20,232 bases of DNA from Tannerella sp. (lineage in GTDB: Bacteria > Bacteroidota > Bacteroidia > Bacteroidales > Tannerellaceae): assembly GCA_031268395.1 (NCBI GenBank), contig JAIRXI010000166.1:1-20232 (forward strand). The letters are read 5' to 3'. The position numbers and the translations under genes are program-made. Below are positions 8,835-15,269 of this stretch, piece by piece. The stretch's first letter is position 1, and each line of letters begins with the position of its first letter. The notes below the pieces were generated by a model that saw nothing but the letters and a program-made list of their open reading frames with translations, had not been told where the DNA came from and did no database searches.

Positions 8835-11651
8835 ATGATACGAAGAGGCTTTTTAGGAATACCGTTATTTTTTCTGTTTGCCATACCATCCATCGCTCAG
8901 GTGGAAGTGAAGGGAACCGTGATTGAGGAAGACAGCCGGATGCCGGTCGAACAGGCGGCGATCCGGCTGCTGAATGCAAAGGACAGCACGCTGGCGCAGG
9001 GAGCTGTCAGCAACGACAGAGGCGTTTTTTCCGTCAGGAACGTGAAAAATGGGAAATATCTGCTCAACATCACCTCGCTCGGCTTTGAAACGGTTTCCCG
9101 GCCGCTGGACATCAGCGGGAGAAACAGGACAGTCAGCCTCGACAGCATCGAAATGCGGGAAGATATGATCCTGCTGGCAGAAGCCACGGTGACGGCCAAA
9201 GCGGCGGAAGTCACCGTGCGCAACGACACGGTGGAATACAATGCCGATTCGTATAAGGTGACGGAAGGATCGGTGCTGGAAGACCTGCTGAAAAAGATGC
9301 CCGGCGTGGAGGTCGACAAGGAAGGAAAAGTGACCGTCAACGGGAAGGAAATCAAGAAAATCATGGTGGAAGGGAAAGAATTTTTCTCGGACGACCCGAA
9401 GGTGGCATCGCGGAATCTGCCGGCGCGGATGGTGGACAGGGTGCAGGTGCTGGACCGGAAGAGCGACATGGCCACGATGACCGGCTTTGACGACGGAGAA
9501 GAAGAAGCCGTGATCAACCTCACCGTCAAGCCGGGCATGAAACAGGGCTGGTTCGGAAATGCCATTGCCGGTTACGGCAGCAACGGCCGCTACGAAGGCA
9601 ATTTCATGGTGAACCGGATATATAACAGCGACCAGTTCACCCTTATGGGCGGGCTGAACAATACGAACAGCATGGGCGCCTCCGACCTGGGAGCAAACAT
9701 GTTCAGCGGCATGGGCGGCGGCCGGCGGGGATTCGGCGGATTCGGCGCCGGCAACGGCATCACCACCTCCGGCATGTTGGGAGCCAACTTCAGCAAGGAA
9801 TTTATCCCCAAAAAACTGACCCTGGGCGGCAATGTCCGCTATTCCCACTCGGACAATCTGGCAGAAAGCAAGTACAATACCCAGAACATCCTGCCGGGCG
9901 ACAGCCTCACGTACGATTTCAGCCAGAGCCGCAACAGCACGGTCCGGGACAACCTCGGAATCAACCTGCGCATGGAATGGAAACCGGATACCCTGACGCA
10001 GCTCATCTTCCAGCCGGACCTCGGTTACAGCCGCACGCACAGCCTCGAAGACGAACAGTCGCACTCGCTGGACGGACAGATGGACTCGGTGAACCGGGCC
10101 ACCTCCCGCTCGCTCTCCGACGGCGAAGGATACAACATGTCCGCCCGCCTGGAATTTAGCCGGAAGTTGAACAGCCGGGGACGCGTCTTCAGCGCGTCGC
10201 TGTCCGGAGGGCTGAACGATTCCTACAGCGACGGCCTGAACACCTCGACCACCCGCTATCTCCTGTACGGCGATTCGAGCGACGTCATCGACCAGCAGGT
10301 GCACTACGACAACAGCGGATTCAACTACCGCGCATACGTATCGTGGGTAGAGCCGCTGGGACGCAACAATTTCCTGCAGGCCACCTACCGCGTCAGCCGG
10401 AACAAGCGGGAAGCGCTGAAAAACGCCTACGGCAACGACGGCAGCGGACAGTACACGGAACTGGATACGGTCTACAGCCAGAGCACGCGCAACAGTTCTA
10501 CCGAACAGCGCGCCAGCCTCGCCTTCAAAGCCGTGCGGGAAAAATACAACTACACCGTCGGCTTCAACCTGGACCCCTCCCACTCCACAACGGAAACGTT
10601 CGTGGGCGACCAGGTGCTCTATTCCATGTCGCGGAACGTCACCAACTATTCCCCAACCGCCCAGCTGAACTATGCCTTCGACCGGCGGACCAACCTGCGC
10701 GTCGACTACGACGGACGTACCAGCCAGCCTACCATGCAGCAGTTGCAGCCCGTGGACGACGTCTCCGACCCGCTCAATACCACCCGCGGAAACCCGAACC
10801 TGAATCCGACCTATACCAATAACCTGCGCATCCGCTTCCAGAAATTTGTCCCCGAAAAGCAGACGGCCTTCATGATTTTTGCCGGCGGCAACTATGTCCT
10901 GAACAGCATCGCAGGCAAATCCACCTACGACGCGACAACCGGAAAAAGGATAAGCACCTACGAAAACGTGAACGGAAACTACGACGGGAACATCCGCGTG
11001 ATATTCAACACCCCCTTCAAAAACAAAAAATTCAGCCTCAATTCCATGTCGTGGGCTTCTTACAGCAGCACGAAAGGATTCATCAACGGCCGGGAAAATA
11101 CGAGCGACGCCCTCGGCCTGAACGAACGCCTCGGCGTCAACTACCGCTCCTCCCTTTTCGACTTCGGCCTGAACGGAAACATTCGCTACAACCGGACCGA
11201 AAACACGCTGCAGGGGCAGAACAACCTGAACACCTACAACTACGGCGGCGGCGCCCTCACGACGCTCTACCTGCCATACCGTTTCCAGGTCGAAAGCGAC
11301 ATCAATTACTCCACCAACGCCGGCTACACGGACGGCTACGAACAGCAGGAGCTGTTATGGAACGCCTCCGTGTCCAGATCGTTTTTCAAAAACAACGCGG
11401 GGATGCTCCGGATCAAGATGTATGACATCCTCCAGCAGCGCAGCAACATTTCCTACAGCGCCTCGGCCAGCAGCATCCGCTATTCGGAATACAACACGCT
11501 AAGCAGTTATGTCATGGTGCACTTCATCTACCGTTTCAACATCTTCAGTGGCGGCGCCTCCGAATCGGACATGCGGAATGATGGAAACGGCCCGCGGTTC
11601 GGGCCTCCCGGCGCTCCCCCTCCCGGCGGGCGCGGTCCCGGCGGTTTCTAA
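8835..11651 (+). CDS. TonB-dependent-receptor-like outer-membrane beta-barrel protein
   Basis: The 938-residue product begins with a signal peptide (MIRRGF, then a hydrophobic run, cleavage likely after SIA at residue 21). Residues about 23-110 look like a carboxypeptidase-regulatory-like Ig fold, common at the front of Bacteroidota receptors. About 115-230 form a plug-like domain, including LLKKMPGVEVDKEGKVTVNG and IMVEGKEFFSDDP. The remainder is beta-barrel sequence of the 'outer membrane protein beta-barrel family' type. Two oddities are a Gly-rich insert (GMGGGRRGFGGFGAGNG, near residue 295-312) and a Pro/Gly-rich tail after the last strand (GPPGAPPPGGRGPGGF). No SusD-like partner lies next to it, so the substrate is unknown. 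It stands alone, convergent with rsmF at 38 bp. The family assignment is solid; a transport role is inference. Confidence 0.85.
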   Translation: MIRRGFLGIPLFFLFAIPSIAQVEVKGTVIEEDSRMPVEQAAIRLLNAKDSTLAQGAVSNDRGVFSVRNVKNGKYLLNITSLGFETVSRPLDISGRNRTVSLDSIEMREDMILLAEATVTAKAAEVTVRNDTVEYNADSYKVTEGSVLEDLLKKMPGVEVDKEGKVTVNGKEIKKIMVEGKEFFSDDPKVASRNLPARMVDRVQVLDRKSDMATMTGFDDGEEEAVINLTVKPGMKQGWFGNAIAGYGSNGRYEGNFMVNRIYNSDQFTLMGGLNNTNSMGASDLGANMFSGMGGGRRGFGGFGAGNGITTSGMLGANFSKEFIPKKLTLGGNVRYSHSDNLAESKYNTQNILPGDSLTYDFSQSRNSTVRDNLGINLRMEWKPDTLTQLIFQPDLGYSRTHSLEDEQSHSLDGQMDSVNRATSRSLSDGEGYNMSARLEFSRKLNSRGRVFSASLSGGLNDSYSDGLNTSTTRYLLYGDSSDVIDQQVHYDNSGFNYRAYVSWVEPLGRNNFLQATYRVSRNKREALKNAYGNDGSGQYTELDTVYSQSTRNSSTEQRASLAFKAVREKYNYTVGFNLDPSHSTTETFVGDQVLYSMSRNVTNYSPTAQLNYAFDRRTNLRVDYDGRTSQPTMQQLQPVDDVSDPLNTTRGNPNLNPTYTNNLRIRFQKFVPEKQTAFMIFAGGNYVLNSIAGKSTYDATTGKRISTYENVNGNYDGNIRVIFNTPFKNKKFSLNSMSWASYSSTKGFINGRENTSDALGLNERLGVNYRSSLFDFGLNGNIRYNRTENTLQGQNNLNTYNYGGGALTTLYLPYRFQVESDINYSTNAGYTDGYEQQELLWNASVSRSFFKNNAGMLRIKMYDILQQRSNISYSASASSIRYSEYNTLSSYVMVHFIYRFNIFSGGASESDMRNDGNGPRFGPPGAPPPGGRGPGGF

Positions 11652-11657
11652 GGAACT

Positions 11658-11671
11658 GTCTGGAAACAGAC
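11658..11671 (+). other. Small GAAA-capped hairpin after the barrel gene
   Basis: GTCTG pairs with CAGAC around a GAAA tetraloop seven bases after the stop codon, in the 38-bp convergent gap. There is no T-run on either strand, so intrinsic termination is doubtful. The surrounding GGAACTGTCTGGAA resembles GGAGCTGTCTGGAA at 20089-20102. Confidence 0.3.
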
Positions 11672-11689
11672 GGCCTCTGCGGGGCAGCG

Positions 11690-13063
11690 TCATACGGTCA
11701 ATGGACATGAGTTCATTCTCCATTCTTTTTGTCTGATACGCCATTCATGCGGATAGAGGTTGTTTGCGCGGGGGCCGATGTGTTTGACGAAACCCAGCGG
11801 CAGGCCGCGGAAGGTCACGGTCACATACCCTTTCGGCGTATCCGGCGGCAGCGTCAGGGCCTCTTTTTGCAGGTAGCGGACGGCCTCCTGCCGGTCGAGT
11901 TCGACCGTCGGGAAGGCGTCGCGCCGGAAAGCCGTGCTCAGGGCCAGCGCCGGCGCCGGCCGGCAGTCTTTCCCCCTCCATTCGCCGACGGGGATGCCGG
12001 CCGTGACGATGCGAAGGCGTCCAGCCAGCGACGACAGCCGTTCGGCATGAATCTCCGGGATCGCGCAGACGGCTGATGCCTCTGCCGTGAACCGGCAGGC
12101 GCCGGAGTCGGACAGCCATTCGCTGCACGGGACATGCCGGAGCGCCGGCAGCCTGCCGGTTCCCGTTTGGGCGGAAAAGGGCCTGTACGGCCCGTCGGGC
12201 TTGCGCAGGACAGCCAGAAAGAAGCCTTCGCCTTTCGTCAGGTGCGGGAAGAAACGGTAAGACGGATAGCGGTCGTCGGCGCTGCAGGTGATGCGCCAGT
12301 CTTCCTCGACGCCCACCGGGACCACCTCTGCCGGCAGATGCCCGGCCAGATAGCGGATATTATCCTCATTCTCTTCGCGGTTGAACGTGCACGTGCAGTA
12401 AATGCAGATACCGCCCGGCCTGAGCGCCGGCCAGACGTCGTGCAGGATACGCCGCTGGCGGGCGGCACACAGCGTTACGTTTGCCGCGCTCCACTGGCTG
12501 CGGCTGGCGGGGTCTTTCCGGAACATGCCCTCGCCCGAACAGGGCAGATCGGCAACCAGCAGGTCGAAGCCGTGCGCGAGGCGTCCCAGTTCGGCCGGGT
12601 CGCTGTTCGTGACGGCGACATCGGGCGAACCCCATTTAAGCATATTTTCGGCCAGGACGGTTGTCCGGCTGCGGATCACTTCATTGCTTACCAGCAGGCT
12701 TCGGGGCGGCAGCAGGCTCAGCAGGTGCGTCGACTTCCCGCCCGGCGCCGCGCACAGGTCCAGGCAGACGGCGGGCGACGCGAGGTATGGCCCGACGGCC
12801 TGTTCCAGAAACATGGACGCCGCTTCCTGCACGTAATAGGCTCCGGCATGAAAGAGCGGATCGAACGTGAACGCCGGACGTTCGGGCAGGCAGTAGCCCG
12901 TGGAACACCACCCCACCCGTTCGTGACGGGGCAGCGACGTCATTTTGGCCGGATTGATCCGGATACTGACCGGCGCCTTTGCCTGCAGCGCTTCTTCCAG
13001 CAGCGGACCGTCGTCCCGCCAGCGGCGCAGGCTGTCCGTAAAATCTTGTGGAAAATCCATCAT
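11690..13063 (-). CDS. rsmF: RsmF/NOL1-Nop2-type rRNA cytosine-5 methyltransferase
   Basis: The 457-residue protein from MMDFPQDFTDSL has the layout of RsmF/YebU (E. coli about 480 residues): an N-terminal RNA-binding part, a Rossmann methyltransferase core, and a C-terminal PUA-like region. The SAM-binding motif LDLCAAPGGKSTH is at 101-113. Motif IV, ADLPCSGEGMFRKD, is at 171-184 with Cys175. Motif VI, YCTCTFNREENE, is at 222-233 with Cys225 as the likely nucleophile and an extra Cys223 where Ser is usual. The C-terminal block around GLPLGFVKHIGPRANNLYP supports RsmF. It should form 5-methylcytosine in rRNA; the exact position is not readable from sequence. Thirty-three further upstream codons would run through the promoter and into the divergent gene, so the start at 13063 is preferred (13060 is possible). 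Confidence 0.9.
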   Translation of the reverse strand: MMDFPQDFTDSLRRWRDDGPLLEEALQAKAPVSIRINPAKMTSLPRHERVGWCSTGYCLPERPAFTFDPLFHAGAYYVQEAASMFLEQAVGPYLASPAVCLDLCAAPGGKSTHLLSLLPPRSLLVSNEVIRSRTTVLAENMLKWGSPDVAVTNSDPAELGRLAHGFDLLVADLPCSGEGMFRKDPASRSQWSAANVTLCAARQRRILHDVWPALRPGGICIYCTCTFNREENEDNIRYLAGHLPAEVVPVGVEEDWRITCSADDRYPSYRFFPHLTKGEGFFLAVLRKPDGPYRPFSAQTGTGRLPALRHVPCSEWLSDSGACRFTAEASAVCAIPEIHAERLSSLAGRLRIVTAGIPVGEWRGKDCRPAPALALSTAFRRDAFPTVELDRQEAVRYLQKEALTLPPDTPKGYVTVTFRGLPLGFVKHIGPRANNLYPHEWRIRQKEWRMNSCPLTV

Positions 13064-13096
13064 TTTGCAATTATCGGAACAAAAGTAGTACATTTG
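13064..13096 (+). promoter_or_regulatory. Bacteroidota-type promoter for the RsmI-like gene
   Basis: TTTG at 13064-13067 (-33 box), a 21-bp spacer and TACATTTG at 13089-13096 (-7 box, exact TAnnTTTG) form a textbook Bacteroidota housekeeping promoter. Transcription would start just before the ATG at 13112, giving a very short leader. The -33 box abuts the rsmF start codon on the other strand. Confidence 0.7.
13080..13087 (-). promoter_or_regulatory. Candidate -7 box for rsmF, back to back with the rightward promoter
   Basis: On the minus strand this reads TACTTTTG, an exact match to TAnnTTTG. It lies 17 bp from the rsmF start and one base from the rightward -7 box. No good -33 TTTG is visible at the expected distance. 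Confidence 0.45.
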
Positions 13097-13111
13097 CAGA
13101 AAATAAATTTT

Positions 13112-13816
13112 ATGCAGCCGGCTCTTTTTCTGATTCCCGTGACGCTGGGTGAGACGGAACACCGGAGAGTGTTACCGGACTACAATCGCGATGTAATCCT
13201 TCATATCCGCCATTTTATTGTCGAAAATGTACGGACGGCACGCCGTTTTCTGAAGAAGGCGGCGCCGTCGGTCGTGATCGACGAACTGACGTTTTATGAA
13301 TTAAACAGGCACACTTCTCCCGAACAGGTTTCGAGCTACCTGGAGCCGCTGGCGAAGGGCGAGCCGGTCGGCGTGGTTTCCGAAGCCGGCTGTCCGGCCA
13401 TTGCCGACCCCGGCGCCGAGGTGGTGGCGCTGGCGCAGCAAAAGGGATACCGCGTGACGCCGCTGGTCGGCCCGTCGTCCCTCTTGCTGGCCCTGATGGC
13501 GTCCGGATTCAACGGACAGAATTTTGCCTTTCACGGCTATCTCCCCATTGAGGCTTCCGCCCGCGCCGGACAAATCCGGACGCTGGAAGCGCGCGTTTAT
13601 TCGGAAAATCAGACCCAGCTCTTTATCGAAACGCCTTACCGGAACGGCAAACTGCTGGAAGACATCGTCCGCGTATGCAGAGCGACGACAAAACTGTGCG
13701 TGGCGGCCGGCATCACCGGCGAAGACGAATACATCCGGACGCGCCCGGTGAAAGAGTGGGCCGGTCGCCTGCCCGACCTGAACCGCATACCAACCCTGTT
13801 TTTACTCTATAAATAA
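13112..13816 (+). CDS. RsmI-like SAM-dependent methyltransferase (tetrapyrrole-methylase fold)
   Basis: The 234 residues from MQPALFLIPVTLGE belong to the tetrapyrrole methylase superfamily, closest to RsmI, which 2'-O-methylates C1402 of 16S rRNA in E. coli. Supporting motifs are VGVVSEAGCPAIADPGAE (about 87-104), corresponding to the S-x-AG-P-x-I-x-DPG signature, and VGPSSLLLALMASG with a following FxGYLP. It is shorter than E. coli RsmI (286 residues), as in other Bacteroidota members I recall; whether these act on C1402 is not settled by sequence. A strong promoter sits directly upstream. The same frame is open for another 326 codons upstream, but only as the antisense of rsmF. The acetyltransferase gene starts 7 bp after the stop, so the two probably share a transcript. 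Confidence 0.85.
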   Translation: MQPALFLIPVTLGETEHRRVLPDYNRDVILHIRHFIVENVRTARRFLKKAAPSVVIDELTFYELNRHTSPEQVSSYLEPLAKGEPVGVVSEAGCPAIADPGAEVVALAQQKGYRVTPLVGPSSLLLALMASGFNGQNFAFHGYLPIEASARAGQIRTLEARVYSENQTQLFIETPYRNGKLLEDIVRVCRATTKLCVAAGITGEDEYIRTRPVKEWAGRLPDLNRIPTLFLLYK

Positions 13817-13823
13817 GCATTTA

Positions 13824-14411
13824 ATGGAAACGTATCAGGCACACGAGACAGCCGTAATAGACGAAGGAAGCGTGATCGGCGAAGGCACGCGCATCTGGCA
13901 TTTCTCGCACATCATGGCGGGATGCAGGATCGGAAGAGACTGCACCGTCGGACAGAACGTGGTGGTTTCGCCGGAAGTGGTTCTGGGGAACCGGGTAAAG
14001 GTGCAAAACAACGTATCGGTATATACGGGCGTAATCTGCGGAGACGACGTGTTTTTAGGCCCCGGCTGCGTGTTTACAAACGTCATCAATCCGCGCAGCG
14101 CCCTTTCGCGCAGGCAGGAATATCTGCCCACCTTTATTGAAAAAGGCGCTTCGATCGGCGCCAACGCGACCATTCTCTGCGGACGGAGAATCGGCGCCTT
14201 CGCCATGGTCGGCGCCGGCGCGGTGGTGACAAAGGATGTATTGCCCTACGCGCTGGTCGTCGGCAATCCGGCCTGCCAGACCGGCTGGGTCAGCGAATAC
14301 GGTCACCGGCTGAAGTTCGAGGCCCCGGGCCATGCCATCTGTCCCGAAAGCGGCGACCGCTACCGGCTACAGAACGGAAAAGTCAGAAAGATGACAGAGG
14401 ACGGAGAATGA
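13824..14411 (+). CDS. WbpD/WlbB-type sugar-nucleotide N-acetyltransferase (left-handed beta-helix)
   Basis: The 195-residue protein shows hexapeptide-repeat sequence from about residue 11 to 158. Telling stretches are IWHFSHIMAGCRIG (24-37), KVQNNVSVYTGV (59-70), FLGPGCVFTNVINPRS (77-92), IGANATILCG and ALVVGNPA. This set is characteristic of WbpD/WlbB enzymes. These transfer acetyl from acetyl-CoA to the 3-amino group of UDP-2-acetamido-3-amino-2,3-dideoxyglucuronate, a precursor for O-antigen or other surface glycans; they act in the cytoplasm as trimers. The dehydrogenase (WbpB), aminotransferase (WbpE) and epimerase genes are not in the window, so the exact sugar is uncertain; other 3- or 4-amino sugars are possible. 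It directly follows the RsmI-like gene (7 bp), which is not an obvious functional pairing. Confidence 0.85.
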   Translation: METYQAHETAVIDEGSVIGEGTRIWHFSHIMAGCRIGRDCTVGQNVVVSPEVVLGNRVKVQNNVSVYTGVICGDDVFLGPGCVFTNVINPRSALSRRQEYLPTFIEKGASIGANATILCGRRIGAFAMVGAGAVVTKDVLPYALVVGNPACQTGWVSEYGHRLKFEAPGHAICPESGDRYRLQNGKVRKMTEDGE

Positions 14412-14522
14412 TTCGCCATTCGTCGCAACCACCCCGCGGCGGCTGCCCTCGGGCGCACTTCACAGCTCATACCCTTTTTGTTGATAATTGACAGTGTGGC
14501 ATATACATGGGTATGTGAGCAA

Positions 14523-14894
14523 ATGGACCGGCTCATTGAATCTTTGGAGTTTCCCGACATGTTGGGGAGGTTCGCCGACGCATTGGGAAGGTTCGCCGAC
14601 ATGTTGGGGAGGTTCGCCGACGCATTGGGGAGGTTCGCCGACATGTTGGGGAGGTTCGCCGACGTGTTGGGGAGGTTCGCCGACATGTTGGGGAGGTTCG
14701 CCGACATGTTGGGGAGGTTCGCCGACATGTTGGGGAGGTTCGCCGACGTGTCGGGGAGGTTCGCCGATGTGTCGGGAAGGTTCGCCGATGTGTCGGGAAA
14801 GTTTACCGACATGTCGGGAAGGTTTGCCGACATGTCGGGAAAGTTTGCCGACGTGTCGGGAAGGCTCCCCGATCATTCCATTTTATATGTTTAA
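14523..14894 (+). CDS. Possible heptad-repeat protein encoded by the minisatellite (doubtful)
   Basis: This frame starts with ATG (MDRLIESLEFPD), runs through all 15 repeat units as heptads of the form D-(M/A/V)-(L/S)-G-R-F-A and ends soon after the array (123 residues). In the first nine units Leu and Phe fall at a/d-like positions (L-G-R-F-A-D-M), giving an amphipathic, coiled-coil-like pattern broken by a Gly in each heptad. From unit 10 on Leu becomes Ser, which would weaken that. Several unit differences are silent here (GGG/GGA, GAC/GAT, TTC/TTT), but the same bases are also third positions in the opposite-strand frame reading N-L-P-N-M-S-A, so this does not prove coding. No promoter or family match was recognised; the array may be non-coding. 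Confidence 0.2.
   Translation: MDRLIESLEFPDMLGRFADALGRFADMLGRFADALGRFADMLGRFADVLGRFADMLGRFADMLGRFADMLGRFADVSGRFADVSGRFADVSGKFTDMSGRFADMSGKFADVSGRLPDHSILYV
14556..14870. repeat. Minisatellite: 15 tandem units of 21 bp
   Basis: The unit GACATGTTGGGGAGGTTCGCC is repeated 15 times without interruption or indel, starting every 21 bases from 14556. Decoded only as shorthand, the units read DM/DA/DM/DA/DM/DV/DM/DM/DM with LGRFA, then DV/DV/DV/DM/DM/DV with SG(R/K). Units 1-4 alternate ATG and GCA, pointing to a 42-bp duplication step. Units 10-15 switch TTG to TCG and GGG to GGA and accumulate further changes. A degenerate half unit precedes the array at about 14544. The array lacks stop codons in at least four frames (two per strand), because no stop occurs in those readings of the unit. 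It is not a CRISPR: there are no spacers. Confidence 0.97.
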
Positions 14895-14977
14895 TGATCC
14901 CAACATGTCCATCAGGGGTTGCGAAACAAATAACCGGCACGTATTTCCCCGCATCCCGAGCGCATTTTTATCTGAGC

Positions 14978-14997
14978 AGAGGCGTCCTCTTTTTTTT
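14978..14997 (+). terminator. Weak intrinsic terminator candidate
   Basis: AGAGG (14978-14982) pairs with CCTCT (14986-14990) around CGT and runs straight into a tract of eight T (14990-14997). The stem is short. It would end rightward transcription coming from the RsmI-like/acetyltransferase operon and through the minisatellite, before the glycan cluster. Confidence 0.4.
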
Positions 14998-15115
14998 CAA
15001 CAGGGTTACGGTTTCGGAAGGCCTGTCCCGGGCGGGACCGTATGTTGGCCGAAAACAGGGTACAGCGCTGCCGGACATGTCGGGATACAGGCAAAAGGAA
15101 AACAGCCGCTATCGT

Positions 15116-15139
15116 AGAGACGCGATTCATCGCGTCTCT
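15116..15139. repeat. REP-like perfect palindrome
   Basis: AGAGACGCGAT and ATCGCGTCTCT are perfect 11-bp arms separated by two bases. GTAGAGACGC...GCGTCTCT palindromes are a widespread type of dispersed bacterial intergenic repeat. No T-run follows, so it is not a typical terminator. Only one copy is in the window. Confidence 0.7.
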
Positions 15140-15269
15140 GCCACGAACCCCCGAAGCGTGCCATTCGTAAAAATAATCCTTACGGTATATAAGATTTTGT
15201 TTAATCTTCCGTTATTCCGTTATGAAGAAAAGATACATTTACCAAACGAGTTGAACGGAAGAAGTCTTT

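Larger units (their letters stand above)
14412..15269. other. 858-bp region without a confident gene: minisatellite and hairpins
   Basis: Between the acetyltransferase and the first glycosyltransferase lie, in order: a short GC-rich stretch, a 21-bp minisatellite (14556-14870), a terminator-like hairpin (14978-14997), a GC-rich fold with GTCCCG/CGGGAC arms (15025-15038), a REP-like palindrome (15116-15139) and an AT-rich promoter-like leader (15160-15269). The leader has AAGATT/AATCTT arms at 15191-15208, a tandem pair of TCCGTTAT at 15208-15223, and TACATTTA at 15234-15241, one mismatch from a -7 box. That last site is the best candidate promoter for the glycan cluster, although no -33 box fits. 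Confidence 0.6.

Noticed and set aside
8865..10583. 572-codon minus-strand open frame inside the barrel gene
   Set aside because: Antisense shadow of the receptor, His/Val-rich without recognisable motifs.
12134..13111. Upstream extension of the RsmI-like frame into rsmF
   Set aside because: It is antisense to rsmF motifs and would place the strong promoter inside the gene; the RsmI homology begins at 13112.
14556..14870. CRISPR array
   Set aside because: Units are directly contiguous with no unique spacers, and no cas genes are present.
14360..14876. Minus-strand heptad-repeat proteins (N-L-P-N-M-S-A and E-P-P-Q-H-V-G frames)
   Set aside because: Both are open only because the unit lacks stops. 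One runs into the end of the acetyltransferase gene, and neither has a promoter or a non-repeat domain; a coding role cannot be excluded but is not supported.
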